Source: Oscarella lobularis (Eukaryota > Porifera > Homoscleromorpha > Homosclerophorida > Oscarellidae). Taken from it: a stretch of 64,000 nt of DNA. Below, one piece after another: positions 1 to 11,600 of this stretch. Position 1 is the first letter of the stretch; each line of letters starts with the position of its first letter. The stretch lies in NCBI RefSeq assembly GCF_947507565.1, contig NC_089192.1, positions 1,670,690 through 1,734,689 on the forward strand, written 5' to 3'. Below the pieces are notes generated by a model. The model was not told where the DNA came from, did no database searches, and saw nothing but the letters and a program-made list of their open reading frames with translations. Made by a program: the position numbers and the translations under genes.

Positions 1-119
1 GTTTGAGGGCCAAGCTCCACAAACTGTTATGAAACGATTTGTCCTAAGCATAATAAAAATTAATTAATAAGGTAAATATTTATTAATGTTGTGCATCGTA
101 CGGATTTTTGCGTGAAGCC

Positions 120-524
120 TCAGGAGCACTGATCGAGCAGCTCGCGGTTAGAAAGAGAGTCGAAAATGTCATTGAGAGCCTGAAAGAGGGCGTGTGGTAA
201 TTTTGGCTTAACCGGATCGTATCGTTGGTTCTTGCCGAACTGTCCAGAAGTGAACGCTTTCCAATCCCCGTCTTCGTTCTGCCACTCCCAGGTGACGTCG
301 GATCCGAGTTTCGTCTCCTTTGCAGCGTTCTCTTGGTCTTTTGCAGCTGCAAGTGGTTGCGGAGGTGCTACTGCACGATTTGGATTCAGTGGCAAGCTTA
401 CGGGTGGTCTGGCGACGTTTGGGAGGCATTCTTTTCGAGCAAAACAGGCGCAGAACGGCGTAAACATGCGCAAGGACACGCAGGGGCGCAATACCGGCAT
501 CCAGTGACTGAAACCGGCTCGCAC
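120..524 (-). CDS. WWE-domain exon fragment
   Basis: The minus-strand frame holds TWEWQNEDGDWKAF, the Trp-x-Trp plus downstream Trp pattern of a WWE domain, followed by a QRYDPVKPKLPHALF segment. WWE domains bind ADP-ribose chains or protein partners and occur in PARPs and some ubiquitin ligases. Only about 134 codons are open and no partner domain lies beside it, so this is one exon or a scrap of a larger gene running off or decayed. The N-terminal 40 residues look unrelated and may be intron. The domain call is moderate; the parent gene is unknown. Confidence 0.45.
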   Translation of the reverse strand: MRAGFSHWMPVLRPCVSLRMFTPFCACFARKECLPNVARPPVSLPLNPNRAVAPPQPLAAAKDQENAAKETKLGSDVTWEWQNEDGDWKAFTSGQFGKNQRYDPVKPKLPHALFQALNDIFDSLSNRELLDQCS

Positions 525-635
525 AAGAAGATCATGTCAAAAGATATTTCTTAGTTGCTCCTGAATTAAAAGTTATTTAAAGCCGGGCGCCAATTTGAAA
601 AGGTTTGAAATTACACACGTACTTCAAAGTTATTA

Positions 636-1025
636 GCTAATTGGCGCAATATCCGTGAAGGCTACTATGTGCACCGTGTACTACGTCGATCCACAAACAA
701 AAAATTGGAACTCTCGGGCAACGAAGATCTCACCAAACTCATTTTAGATGCTTTGCGGAGCCGACGCGACAAATTGACAACGCTACTCCATCCGCTGATG
801 ACGTCATCAAAAACCCCGCAAAAAGGAACAAAGGATCAGGACATGCGATTCATGCCTGATCCATCAACGATGACGTCGAAAGAGCTCCGATATTGGATCC
901 CTCTAATGGTGCGTAAAACAAACGGCGAAGGAAAGCCCAATTGGGGGGTCGAAGCCAAGAAGCCCATATGGTGGCCGGAGTCAGCGCAATTCCAGTGTCC
1001 AAAGTTAGCGGCGTCATCATTCTGA
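636..1025 (+). CDS. NRF1/EWG-like DNA-binding domain fragment
   Basis: The open frame ends with a stretch whose key pieces are MTSKELRYWIPLMVRK, GKPNWG and KKPIWWPE. This is the hallmark C-terminal half of the DNA-binding/dimerisation domain of nuclear respiratory factor 1 and Drosophila Erect wing, where KPIWWPE is near-invariant. The upstream part (NWRNIREGYY, then SGNEDLTKLILDALRSRRDK) fits the helical start of that domain. The frame is open upstream of position 669 without an ATG, so it is an internal exon or a truncated copy. In animals NRF1 activates nuclear genes for mitochondrial function. No flanking NRF1 exons were found, so this may be an isolated, possibly transposon-carried copy. 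Confidence 0.6.
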   Translation, partial: ANWRNIREGYYVHRVLRRSTNKKLELSGNEDLTKLILDALRSRRDKLTTLLHPLMTSSKTPQKGTKDQDMRFMPDPSTMTSKELRYWIPLMVRKTNGEGKPNWGVEAKKPIWWPESAQFQCPKLAASSF

Positions 1026-1549
1026 CAAATAAATAATAACTATCTTAATCCCTCATCTGCAGCAGCGACTGGCGCAAACCATGTGACCGAAAAGGGTGCC
1101 GATTCGTCTAGGTCCTCCGCTCCATCGCGAACACTTACACGGCGTGGCTATCGCGTATCTTATTTTCTTTACTACAGTGTAGTAACAAAAATATTACTTG
1201 GTACCTCAAATTGAAAAGATTTTGAAGATGAGATGAATATCCCTTAGTTCTAAGGTTTTAGGAAAAACGACAGACCCACAACTTATCAAAAAGTTGTTAC
1301 AGCTATAAAATGACAGCAGCATATTTTGATCAGTTTAATATTGTTAGTTTAATAACAATACGGGCCCCATTTTTAGGGGACTTCGCAGTAAGTTTACTAA
1401 TTCATCATTAATGATGTTATCTGTAATTACTGCGTTTTGATTATTGTTTAAGGGGGAAAAATTTATACCAACAAGATGACAATTAATTACGGAATTAATG
1501 AACTCAGCTATCCGTACAATGGTAAGAGATAACTTAGGCAAAGAGATGT

Positions 1550-1756
1550 ACGGCACTCGTTGACGTCGTATTAACTAGAAATGGACGGCACTCGTTGACG
1601 TCGTATAAACTAGATATGGACGGCACTCGTTGACGTCGTATTAACTAGAGAACGACGGCGCTCTTTTTTCGTCGTATTAACTAGAGATTGACGGCACTCT
1701 TTGTCGTCGTATTAACTAGATATGGACGGCACTCGTTGACGTATGGGCACACGGAC
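1550..1756. repeat. 35-bp minisatellite
   Basis: About five and a half copies of a 35-bp unit built around ACGGCACTCGTTGACGTCG and TATTAACTAGA stand head to tail. The fourth copy is the most diverged. The array runs straight into the Penelope-like RT scrap. Confidence 0.85.
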
Positions 1757-1918
1757 AGGCCCTTCCCTCGCCAATATCTTTATGGAAGAAAGATTCTTAG
1801 AATCACAAAACCTAAAACGACTTATAATTATTTTTGTTTTATTGACGACATTCTGCTACTCTGGCATCACTTTCAAGTACAATTTAATGACTTTCTCCAC
1901 AATCTGAACGACTGTTAA
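1743..1918 (+). pseudogene. Penelope-like RT scrap
   Basis: One frame reads MGTRTGPSLANIFMEE (RT motif 4, compare G-T-x-x-G/A-P-x-x-A-N-I/L-F-M) and, after a frame change, another reads YNYFCFIDDILLLWHHF (the YIDD catalytic box with the aromatic-W partner typical of Penelope-like elements). The arrangement and spacing fit the palm of a Penelope-like reverse transcriptase, but only about 58 codons remain and the frame is broken between the two motifs. It is a dead fragment without its GIY-YIG endonuclease. Confidence 0.5.
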
Positions 1919-2064
1919 ACAACAATAAAATTCACCCACTCTGGAGTTGCCACTCCTGGTGGCTCTGAGTAAATGATTCATCCTATTCAGATCTCCGCAA
2001 CGCCGCATCCGCATTGGATAATTTTAATTAATTAGGAAACGGAGGCGACTCCTTCGTTTAGTTG

Positions 2065-2520
2065 TACGTGCTGTACAGTCAGTCATTGAGAATTGATGGA
2101 GACGATTTCGATCTTTCATATTGGGGTAAAGACATGAAGAATGCATGGAGACGGTTTCGCTCTCTCGTACGTTTCGTACAATCATTGGAATCGAAGGGAA
2201 CGGTTTAGCTCTCTCGTACGTGCCGTACAGTTATTAAGAATCAAAGGCGACGGTCTCACTATCTCGTACGGGCCGTTCAGACTTTCTCGTTCGATTGTTA
2301 ATGGCTCTACCGGGCGTACGACTGAGCGACAGATCCGACTTTGATTCTTTTCTTAATGGGCGTCCGGCACACGTAGGAGAGAGGTTTAACTGTCGCTTTT
2401 TCATTACTGTCATGTCTTAAGAATCCATGGAAACATTTTCGCACTCTCTTATGTGCCGTATACTCTCTAACAATCGATGGAAACGGTTTCGCTCTCACAT
2501 ACGTGCCGTGCAGTTATTAA
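2065..2520. repeat. degenerate ~50-bp tandem repeat
   Basis: Units resembling GAATCGATGGAAACGGTTTC plus GCTCTCTCGTACGTGCCGTA recur at about 2135, 2190, 2240, 2430 and 2472, with short AT-rich joins. The repeats are diverged, so this is an old array. Confidence 0.7.
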
Positions 2521-2924
2521 TAAGGCGGATTGTGTAGGTAACACAAACTATACTCGAAGTCAGAGAGATCCTGTGCTTTCTTCCGGTCCTGCAACTTGCA
2601 TCAAATAGCATTGCTAATTTTAGAGAAATGTCTAGCACCTTTCTTCGTCCTTCTCCAGAGAACGAGCGTACGCTTCATTTTGCTCTGCAACCAACTGCAG
2701 TGTCTGAATGAATGAAATGTTACGTTACTTTCTTTCAGAGTCACATTCAAAGACGGATCGTTTCATCTTGCCTGAGAAATGCTCTCGAAGCGTCCACTGT
2801 GCGCAATAAGCCGGCTCGGGCCCGGAACGCCAATCTCAACATCTGCTTCAGACTCTATTGTCAGATCAACTTGTGCTCTAATAGACGTTTATTAATACAT
2901 CAAAAATGCAAACGACATTGCCGA

Positions 2925-3797
2925 TTACCCTTCCTCTTTTCCACAATGCACAAGATGGTCCTTCAAAGATGCCTTTGTCATTGTAACGCCGCAAGACTTG
3001 CAAGCGTGAAGAGATTCATCGTCCGAATTGTTGCTGCGACGCATGTCCACTCGTGTGCCGATCGACCTTTGGAGAGGTCTCACGTAAATGATGTTACAGT
3101 CAATCTGCTCTCGAATGTTTGCTACGTGGTACTGTTGGCAAAGAGGAACGATGCGGCTGTTGCTGCGATTCTGTGAGTCGGTGACCATAAGCGTAAAACC
3201 TCCGGAATCACAGAGCAAGGGGAAAGCTGCTAACAAGGCAGCACTTAATTCTGCTTCGGTTGCGTCTCTATGGACTGAGACGCGTTTGTCGCCCAAGCCG
3301 AGGTTTTTGAGAATTTCCCTCTCCTCTCCGCGAGGAGCACGATATGCGGGTTTGCTTCGGAGACAGACGAATCGATGACCCCATACCTTCCTCCCTGGAG
3401 CGGCAGCCGAAACAATCGACTTCCCCTTTCGGCCGCGTCCTCTTCCGGCAGGCTTCTTAAGCTGTTTTCCTTTCCGTGATGCAGGTTGAAAGAGTCTGCA
3501 ATGCTCCTGGAATGCTGACGGAGATGGAGAAAAGGGGAGAGGGTCTCTCGAAGCGCCCGTATTTGTCATGGCTTCCGTACTCGGCTCCATAGTTTCGGCG
3601 TGCTCGCTGCTCTCCCTGTCAGTGCCGTCGTCTTCTTCTTCTCCCAAGCGGGATAGTCGACGCTTTATTTCGATAAACGATGCTTCCACGACTTCCATGG
3701 CTTCCGTGTAGTCGTCGCGCTTCTTCTTATTCGAACTCATTACTCTGTTTGCCATCAGAAAATAAGGCAGAGGCATGCATAGCCATTGATGTACCAA
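2925..3797 (-). CDS. N-terminal part of HECT/G2E3-like protein
   Basis: An open minus-strand frame of 290 codons; a better start may be the Met at 3740 (MSSNKKKRDDYTEAMEVVE). It has an acidic/Ser-rich leader, a basic GRGRGRKGK patch near the middle, then a block (HRFVCLRSKPAYRAP ... FPLLCDSGGFTLM ... NIIYVRPLQRSI) of the kind found upstream of HECT domains in uncharacterised G2E3-like proteins of cnidarians, sponges and fish. It ends with a C-x2-C-x10-H-x4-C zinc-finger-like motif (CKSCGVTMTKASLKDHLVHC). A GTAATC donor follows the last codons, so a C-terminal exon may have existed; no HECT domain is visible downstream. Function as a ubiquitin ligase part is inferred. Confidence 0.5.
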   Translation of the reverse strand: MVHQWLCMPLPYFLMANRVMSSNKKKRDDYTEAMEVVEASFIEIKRRLSRLGEEEDDGTDRESSEHAETMEPSTEAMTNTGASRDPLPFSPSPSAFQEHCRLFQPASRKGKQLKKPAGRGRGRKGKSIVSAAAPGRKVWGHRFVCLRSKPAYRAPRGEEREILKNLGLGDKRVSVHRDATEAELSAALLAAFPLLCDSGGFTLMVTDSQNRSNSRIVPLCQQYHVANIREQIDCNIIYVRPLQRSIGTRVDMRRSNNSDDESLHACKSCGVTMTKASLKDHLVHCGKEEG

Positions 3798-4019
3798 CCT
3801 TACGAACAGATACCACGACGAGTAAATAGAGAAAGCTAGCGAAGATTCGTACGGGACGTCCGCTTACGCAACACTCTATACCATTGGTTGAAAAAGGTAA
3901 CACGTGACCAGCACACCATGTATAAAATTGGCCAACGCCTAATTTTACTTCAGAATGCCAAATTAAGTTATAGCAACCGCCTAAAATGACGTCAATCTCC
4001 ACGTGACAAAGTAATGACA

Positions 4020-4436
4020 ACGATAAATAACTCATTCATTCATAAATTGGTTATTCATCATTCATCAATAAACGCATTCATCATTCATCAATGTTTATTC
4101 ATCATTCATTTATTCATCATTCATCAATGTTTATTCATCATTCATGAATACGTTTATTCATCATTTATCAATGTTTGTTCATCATTCATCAATGTTTCTT
4201 CATCATTCATCATTGTTTATTCATCATTCATCAATGTTTATTCATCATTCATCAATAAACCTATTCATCATTCATCAATGTTTATTCATCATTCATCAAT
4301 GTTTATTCATTTATGAATAGGGTTATTACTCATTCATCAATAAACCTATTCATCATTCATCAATAGTTTATTCATCATTCATGAATAACTCACTCATCAT
4401 TCATGAATAAATCTATTCATCATTCATGAATACATC
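4020..4436. repeat. ATTCATCATTCATCAATGTTT minisatellite (~21 bp)
   Basis: A long array of TTCATCATTCATCAATGTTT-type units with variants containing AATAAAC or GAATAC. It gives spurious Ile/His-rich reading frames on both strands. Confidence 0.9.
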
Positions 4437-4449
4437 TGCACTATTTTTG

Positions 4450-6380
4450 ACCCTGATATAGCGCATACGTGTAAGTTTTGCGCGTATCGTGCCACAGGTT
4501 TACACTGTCAAAAGTGAGATGCTCTGCAGGGAACATGCTCAATATTTATACGGAAATCCATCGTCATCACTGCAAGAAGTTATTGCAGACATGATCCAAG
4601 TAAAGAAAAGTCTATAATTGTCAAGTAATAAAGATGCAGAAACAACGCGGACGAAGCGACTGTAGCCTTTTTGCGTTGGCATACCCAACGTCGCTGTGCA
4701 ACGGTTCAGGCCCTACACAAATTTCCTACAACTAAGGCTCCATGGGAAAGCATTTAGTTGCAGCTTTTGACGAATGCTGACTGAGAGAATTTCCGCATTC
4801 AAAAGATACAGGTACTGTCGTTAGAACTGCGATTGTTCAAACGACATCAACAGCAGTTTATTGTTTGTGCAGAAAGCCGAAGAGAGGACTGACGGTTTCC
4901 TATGACGGCCAAAATGTCCGAAAAAGAACGAACGGTATCACACCGACTGCGTTGAATTAGGCGAAGTACCTAATGCGTGGGTGTGTCTTGACTTCCGCTA
5001 ATAAGCGTAGTGTTGACATTTAAATGGGTACGTTGTTTTGACCAATTCAAACAAGTTGTGTTGACATTAATATTAGTGTCGTATTAACGTTGCTTTGGAG
5101 AATGCTTTAATGAAAGAGTATTGATAAAGATAGGACGAAAAGATTGTTGTAGTCAATGATGACGTTACTAACCAGACTTAGTCTACAATAGCTTAGCGTG
5201 GAAAATTTTGAGCAGAGAAAGATGCCAAGTCCTTTGCTTTCTAAAAAAGAATGTTAGATAGTGTTTCGAGGGACCTAGAGATTGAGCTGACGGGTCTAAG
5301 ACGCCGGTCTCTCTGCAGCACTGTCGGTCCAAGTACCGCTTCTGAAAATGGACCTCCCAGTTCTTCTACGGCATTCGTACGTGTTCCACTTGATCATTCC
5401 CGTCTTGACAGTACAGTTTGGGTTTTCCATACCCAATTCGAACGTACAAAGAAAATGTGACAACGTTAATCAATGGCTGCTTACTACGTACTGAAACGTT
5501 AGGCGATGACGTATGCAGTTGAAGGCGTTTTGCAACGGAAAGTTTTAATGGAAGATAATTACGTTTCAATCGTATATTGTGGTCTTCAGCAGCAGAAGAT
5601 GCGGGAGAGAAAAAAATTGGAGTAAAAAGTAAGTTAACTGCGGGAGACTTGACCCAGAGGCGTTGACATAGAAGGAGTAAGCGTGCACGCCGGTCTGTCG
5701 GATTTACGACCGACGCAGAAGTTAGTTATTGCCGAGCTTTTAAAATCGCTTTTCTGAGCTTATCACATAAAGTAATAGCCGCTGATACGCCCCAAGAACG
5801 CTTGCGAGACATAGCCATCTGAGCTAATGCTAATGTTCTTTATACCTCCTGAAGGGAGCCGACAACAGAAAATCTAGACTGTAGAAAGTCGCCAACTGGC
5901 ATCGTTTTTTCCTTCCATTCGTCGAAGGCACTCGTCAATATCGTTCGAGAAACAGTTGTACCGTAAACTACCGAGTAATATTTCCTTCATGCAGTCACCC
6001 TCCAACAGAATCCCCCTCTCGAAAGAAATGGTTTAAGTATCGTAAGTGCAGAAATACGTGATACGTGTAGCTCCAAATTACTTTTAGACACCAAATGAAG
6101 CACGAAATTGACAAAATTATTGCAGAGCACTCTGGTCTGCAATGACGTATCGAATCTCTCACCTGTGCATCAGACGTCGTCACTCGAAACATTTCACAGC
6201 GTTGTGAATCATTTTGCTCCAAAGTCGACCACGTTTTCGTACCATGGGATGCTCTCTAGGTATAGATAACAGTAGGACACAGTTCATTCTACTTGATAAA
6301 TAATTATTCATGCAGAACTATCATGAGTGTTATGCATTTCAGTGATAACTGCTCAAGAGACAAAGCAAAAACAAATGATG
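4450..6380. other. no gene seen
   Basis: Nothing I can defend lies here. Open frames are short and without recognisable motifs. There is no repeat structure beyond AT-rich sequence. Confidence 0.5.
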
Positions 6381-6381
6381 G

Positions 6382-7414
6382 CTATCTGAGATACGACATT
6401 GTATTTCCTAAGTACAAAAGAGGGGAGTACGTTGTGAAAAAAGTGCTTGTCAACTGAACCTTAAAACAGTGGGGCATTTCGGCATCAATGGTTTCCCTCC
6501 TTGCCCAAATTGGCAGTTGACGAAGCCTGTCGTACAGAAGTGATATCCAACTTCGGCAAATCCTGCTCACCGTTGTTTGAGAAATCCCAAACCTTTCTCC
6601 AATATCCATTTCATCGGCGCCGTGACGAAGTCGATAAAGAACAAGGAAGAATTCATTTCGTTTTGACAGCAGGCTCGCTCTTCCTCTTCTTTCACTGTAG
6701 CTGGCACTCCGATGGTTACAGCTCTCTCGCTGTATTGCTCTTCGCTACCGATTTATATAATGTTTTCAGCCGCTGGCTTCAGCAATTCCTCGAATAAAAT
6801 GTCAAAAGTGCCCACGTCAGGAATTCCAGTGTAAAATCGGAATAGAGCTGAATTATTCAATGCTGAAATGCCTTCGACAGAAAGACATTTGTGATTCAGT
6901 TTCGTTTCGAGCTTCTTCATTTGTTCATCTCTGAGAAACACTTCTTTCAAAAGAGCAGCTTTTTCTTTCTGATGTTGCAGAACAATGAGAGAGTATTCAA
7001 ACGGGCTTTCTTAGCAACGACTCTCAAAGACTCTGGCTGGTAAACAGTCTCTTCCACTATCTCTCCCTCTCTTTCTTCCTGCGCCATAGTCACGGACCGT
7101 CTTCGAGAAGAGCTCCTCCCTAACGAATGCAACTCCTCAGAGCGACCGCCAGGGAAAATAGTGGGAATCGGACTTCCGACCGTCTTCGCCCTATCTCGAA
7201 AATGATATGAGCAGACTTTGTGATAGGGCCCTGTTTCCCAGGCTAAGTGGCTCCTCACAGCATGCTTCCACGTCGATCGAAGGCGAGCGTCTCGTGGAAA
7301 GCAGTGGAATTTTAGGTGACGATCCTCCGCTGTGTTGTTGTAGCAGAGAGGAACGCAACACGTTATTCCACCGACGGTTCTCCTCCTTCTTCCCGCTGCA
7401 GCAAACAACTCCAT
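6382..7414 (-). pseudogene. THAP + DDE (IS4EU-like) transposase
   Basis: Reading from 7414 downwards: an N-terminal THAP zinc finger (CCVPLCYNN, then STWKHAVRS, CSYHF and SPIPTIFP, giving the C2CH ligands, the conserved Trp and the AVPTIF-like box); an acidic linker; a coiled-coil stretch; FRFYTGIPDVGTFDILFEEL; then NEFFLVLYRLRHG and a helix-turn-helix (ERFGISQTTVSRICRSW); then QLPIWARRETIDAEMP, the start of a DDE_Tnp_4 nuclease. This order is that of the THAP/HTH/DDE_Tnp_4 transposases of the IS4EU (ISL2EU) group. At least two frameshifts or stops separate the parts (near 6950 and 6753) and the catalytic DDE core is missing beyond 6382. It is a decayed element; no terminal repeats were found. 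Confidence 0.75.
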
Positions 7415-7521
7415 TACCTAACGCGAGTTAGACGTACGGGAAACTATACAAACATTCCAGCACATGCGCAGTTAAATCGAATAAGGTCTATTTCCTTAAC
7501 AGGCATATCCGAACGAACTCA

Positions 7522-8395
7522 TTATGATTGCCGGGGAAAATGTGCTGCGCCTCTATGCCTGCTATCAGCACTGGCGATTGTAGCGTTAGCGAAAGGCCCG
7601 ACAGAATGATGATTAGGCACTTTGATCCCACGAACAAAAAGACTGTAGAAGCCATTGTCGCCGATTGTGGCGCAGTGGGTCACTGCCGTTAATTGCTGAC
7701 GGACGTCAACCTCGTCGTCCGGCGACGACGGCGGGGTAGCAATCTTTGATAGAACAAGGTCTCCATTTTCCATCATCATCTTGTGCCAGTGGCTACATTA
7801 ATTAAAAGAAACGTCAGCATGAAGTATTGTGAACGTAGTCTACTGGTACTCACGGCGAGGACAAGTCATTACGACGACGTAAAGGAGAAGGTGGTTGGGC
7901 AGGAGACGCATTAGGAGTGGTGGCGGTGGTGGCAGCAGTGGTACTTGTTGGAGGTGGGAGAAGATCAGTAGGAGAAGAGGGAGCGGGAGCAGTAGGAGAA
8001 GAGGGAGCGGGAGTTGAAGAAGCTGGAGGAAATGTTGGAAGTGAAGAAGGGCGAGGACAATTTTTCTTTTCAGTAGACTGCCCCTTGTGGACCGTCATCA
8101 ACCTTTTATTCTTGGCATCCTTGCAATTCTGTACAGGAGAAGACTATTGAGACAAACGCGACATTCGTACGTACCTAAGGTGGGACAAGGCCAACTGTAC
8201 AAGACTATTGCCTTCGACGTACATCGAACATTCACCAAGTGGGTTGGGACGAGTAGTAACGGCCCGCATTTTACAAAAAACCGCAGTTTCCAGCGAAGAA
8301 ATCACGAAATAGGAGAAATAAGTCCCCGCGGTACGTAAAGAATGACTTTGCGGGTGAGCGGAGGTAGCAAACGGGATCGTGAGATGCATACACAT
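7522..8395 (-). CDS. spliced Pro/Ser-rich hypothetical protein
   Basis: Two or three exons can be joined in phase. Exon 8131-7857 follows a good acceptor (tctcctgtacag) and reads NCKDAKNKRLM, then a Pro/Ser/Ala/Thr-rich tract. It ends at a GTGAGTACC donor; a 66-bp intron follows, ending ...ATGTAG. The next exon continues PHWHKMMMENGDLVLSKI and runs to a stop at 7522. An upstream frame (8395 to about 8182) ending LVQLALSHLRY can be joined by a GTACG donor. The low-complexity middle and short introns look like real coding sequence, but no family is recognised, and the start is uncertain. Confidence 0.4.
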
Positions 8396-8582
8396 CGGTT
8401 GAGAGGGACGACAATAATGGGAGAGCTGTTTGACTAATGCGCAAGCCGTACCAGACGTTCGAAGGTGTGTGGAAGCATAGGGGTACTACCTTGGTCTATT
8501 CGATACAGCGAGAAGGTGGACGAATCACGGCTTATGGCAAAAAGGACGCGAATACGGCTTAAACATACGGGTCCGCCGTTTC

Positions 8583-8645
8583 GACCCTTGCTTCAGTAGA
8601 TCGCTCACGTGAGCGGCGAGTTACCTATCCCCCTCTTATTTAATC
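8583..8645. repeat. MITE terminus (same family as 20771-21153)
   Basis: ACCCTTGCTTCAGTAGATCG, a CTCACGTGAG core and a TATCCCCCTCTTATTTA end match, with substitutions, the right terminal repeat of the element at 20771-21153. No matching left end was found nearby, so this is a solo or broken terminus. Confidence 0.5.
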
Positions 8646-11600
8646 TATGATTCCAGTAACAACGACTTCAGTCAGCTGTTTCCCTCGTTGTTTGCGGCCA
8701 CGACGCTCGTATTATGACCTTTTCTCCAACGCTGTATTCGCTTGGCGGGGTTCTTTTTAATTCTCTCTCGACCATTTTCTGACATGATTTCTCGCTCCAT
8801 TCTCTGCCATCGCTTTTTATTGCCGATGCCAATTCCGAGAAAGCCAAAACAGAATCCAATGTCGCAAAAGGCGCAGACAGATTAAAAATGTAACCGTATA
8901 TGAGGGTTTTTTCGTGCGTTATAGCTGTACTTTGTTTGTGCCATCCAGGCATGAAAAATTGCCGCGGATATTCTTATCGGCACACTGCGCGATTTGCAAC
9001 GAGCAGCGACGACCGTAGAAAAGCTGAAACGGTGAATAATTATTTTCCATAGAAATCATGAGTAAACTATTATGTGTTTACAAAGAAATGCATCTTTACC
9101 ACCAAAACTGGCATGAGGAGTGGTGTTATAAAGATGCTTGTATATTGGTAGCTGGTCAACCCAGCTGACATCTGTTCCGCTCACGCAAACGTCATGAAGT
9201 ACAGTTGATTTCAAGTTGCTTGAGAGTGAGCGAGAGTTAGAAGAACCCGATGTCGTACTTTTGAGTCAACGATTTAGAATTCGCGGCAACCGGTACGCTC
9301 ACCTGCGTTTGTAGCCATCTTAGCTGATAATTTATATTTAAAGCAGGATGGGCAAAAGAAGGTTGATTCTCTTCACCAATTCAATAAAGAATGTGGCATA
9401 GCACTTTTACAATTGAAAAAGAACTAAAGTTTATGTAGAAGAGAAAGTCGTGAAAGGAAAAGCAAATTCAAGAAGGCAAAAAAATTTATTTTAAGAAGTA
9501 AGTGGAAGCACGAAAAAATGGTACCTTTCAAAAACGCCATATGCGACCAATTATTTAATTAAGGCAGACTCTGAATTCTCTTCTACAAGAGGAACCTAAT
9601 AACAGTGACTATGTCGATCACTGTGGTTATGAAGGTAAAGCTGCTTGATAGGAAAGAAGTTGTTCGTCGGTTTAATGTCCCGACAGATACGCTTCAGGTT
9701 GGCCAAAATGAGAGATGGATTCTAAAGAAAAGATCTTTTCAATATGAGAAGTGTTGTTTTGGATTGAGACTTTTAGCTGTGCTAGTTACATTGATATCGT
9801 CGACTTAGCAACGAGGATGAACAGAAGAAATCCTAACAAAATATACCCAAAAACGACTACACTACCTGCTTGACCTACGTTTCTGACAAGGTAACGACAA
9901 TACCTTTGCCGTGGAGAGGGAAAGGGGTACGACTGTAATGCGACCATATAATGTCTTTTTGAAGAGCCTTTTAAGGCTACAGCCTCATCCATGGGTTCCG
10001 ATGACGTCACATCTTCGAAGCCGGCGTGTAAGAGAATGGACCTGTACAAGCTCCTTAGCGTACACTGTATTTACGTAACAATAAAGGCTTCTCATCATGG
10101 CTTCTAGCAACGCCATAAAAATAATGTTCTATGAACGACATGTTTTTTATGTAACAAATTATGAATTCTCACGCAAGGATTTAGCTTCTTCCGCACCATC
10201 CGTCTCGCCAGTTAAACTGGCACGTGTTTGATCGCAACTTTCCCATCCCAGAGTAAATCCTTCCAAAGCCGCAAAAGCCTATTTTTTTCCAACGCGACGT
10301 CTTTTACGTACCGTATAAAAACTTTGTTTGTAATTGAAAAACAAATATCTGCAAGAAAAGCAATAAAAAGGGGTGTCGGTTAAAGCTGGGAGAGCTAGTG
10401 GAATTTCACTTAGTAAAGACAGCACCAGGCAATTTCCTCTACTGTAACCAAATACAAAATGAAGGAACTGCCGTAGGTTTTATCTGGGACACTTCTTCGT
10501 CAAAAGAAAAAGGACTGCGGTTCTTTTCGCAACAAAATCCTCTAGCTCATATTGGATAATAATAGTACCTACCTGTTTCGTTGAATAAAGTTAATAAATT
10601 TGTTTGAAGTTAATGTACGACTCTAATGGAGCAATATTGACGAAGCCTTTTAATTGAAACACTTTTTAAGGGCGATTTAAACGACACTAATTTTATTTCT
10701 GAAACTGGCAGCAATGAGTACTCTCAAATGCCACGTTAGAAATACATAGTTTAACTAAATTGACTAATATTTCAAACTATTATACGTAAATTGCCGAAAG
10801 CGTACTCATCGCTGAAGATAGTTTATCATGACTTACAAAAATGAACACTCCTTGATAACGACAATTACATGTAATTTCGCCTAAGACAAGAACGAAAATT
10901 GCAGGACAGCTTCTTTTGAATAGAGGTTTATTCTTTAGCAACCTTTGAAGGTGTCCTAGGGCGTGATTCCTAGTAACACCTTGGGTAAAGACAATTGGGC
11001 AAGCTGGTCATTGTTACACTTTTATTTACGTATTATTGACCTTAATCGTCATTCTTATAATATCTCCTAACATCTGCACGAGCGGGGAGATCTGACAGAT
11101 GTTTGGTAAAATTTTCTCTACAATCAACCATGACGCAGCATCTTCGAAATTTGTTTGAAAAACAGGCTTTCTTTGTTGCAATGTCTGCCTGCCTGACCAA
11201 ATTATTAAATGCTTTATTTTGCTGTACAATATCCGCGGCACAGACAAAAAGTTTTGTGCAATTGCGGTTCTATGGACGTGAAAGGGGTCAGCAAGTAACT
11301 CGTCTGAGAGATGCACACTAATTTTCGGAAATAGGGCAAAGTTAACACAAAATGGAGTTAGCTGATCAGATGAAGGAAGATGGGGTTTTGATCAACTGAG
11401 ATACTGCCTATAAAACAGCAAAATTATGCAAACATACAAATTCAACTGACATGCTAAAATTGGCTTCTCTTATCTCACTGGTATGAAGTGGCGGATGTAA
11501 AAGGGAGGCGCCCCCCTCCTTAATTAAATCCTGGATCCGCTTCAGCTTGGCTTCGCTGCTCAACACCAAGTGCCGATTGAATTTGTTTCTATCGTCAACT

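Noticed and set aside
4014-4316. Ile/His/Ser-rich protein
   Set aside because: It is the ATTCATC minisatellite read as codons.
9605-9808. PB1-domain gene
   Set aside because: Only one short strand-like pattern (VKLLDRKEVVRRF) fits; no second half of the domain follows.
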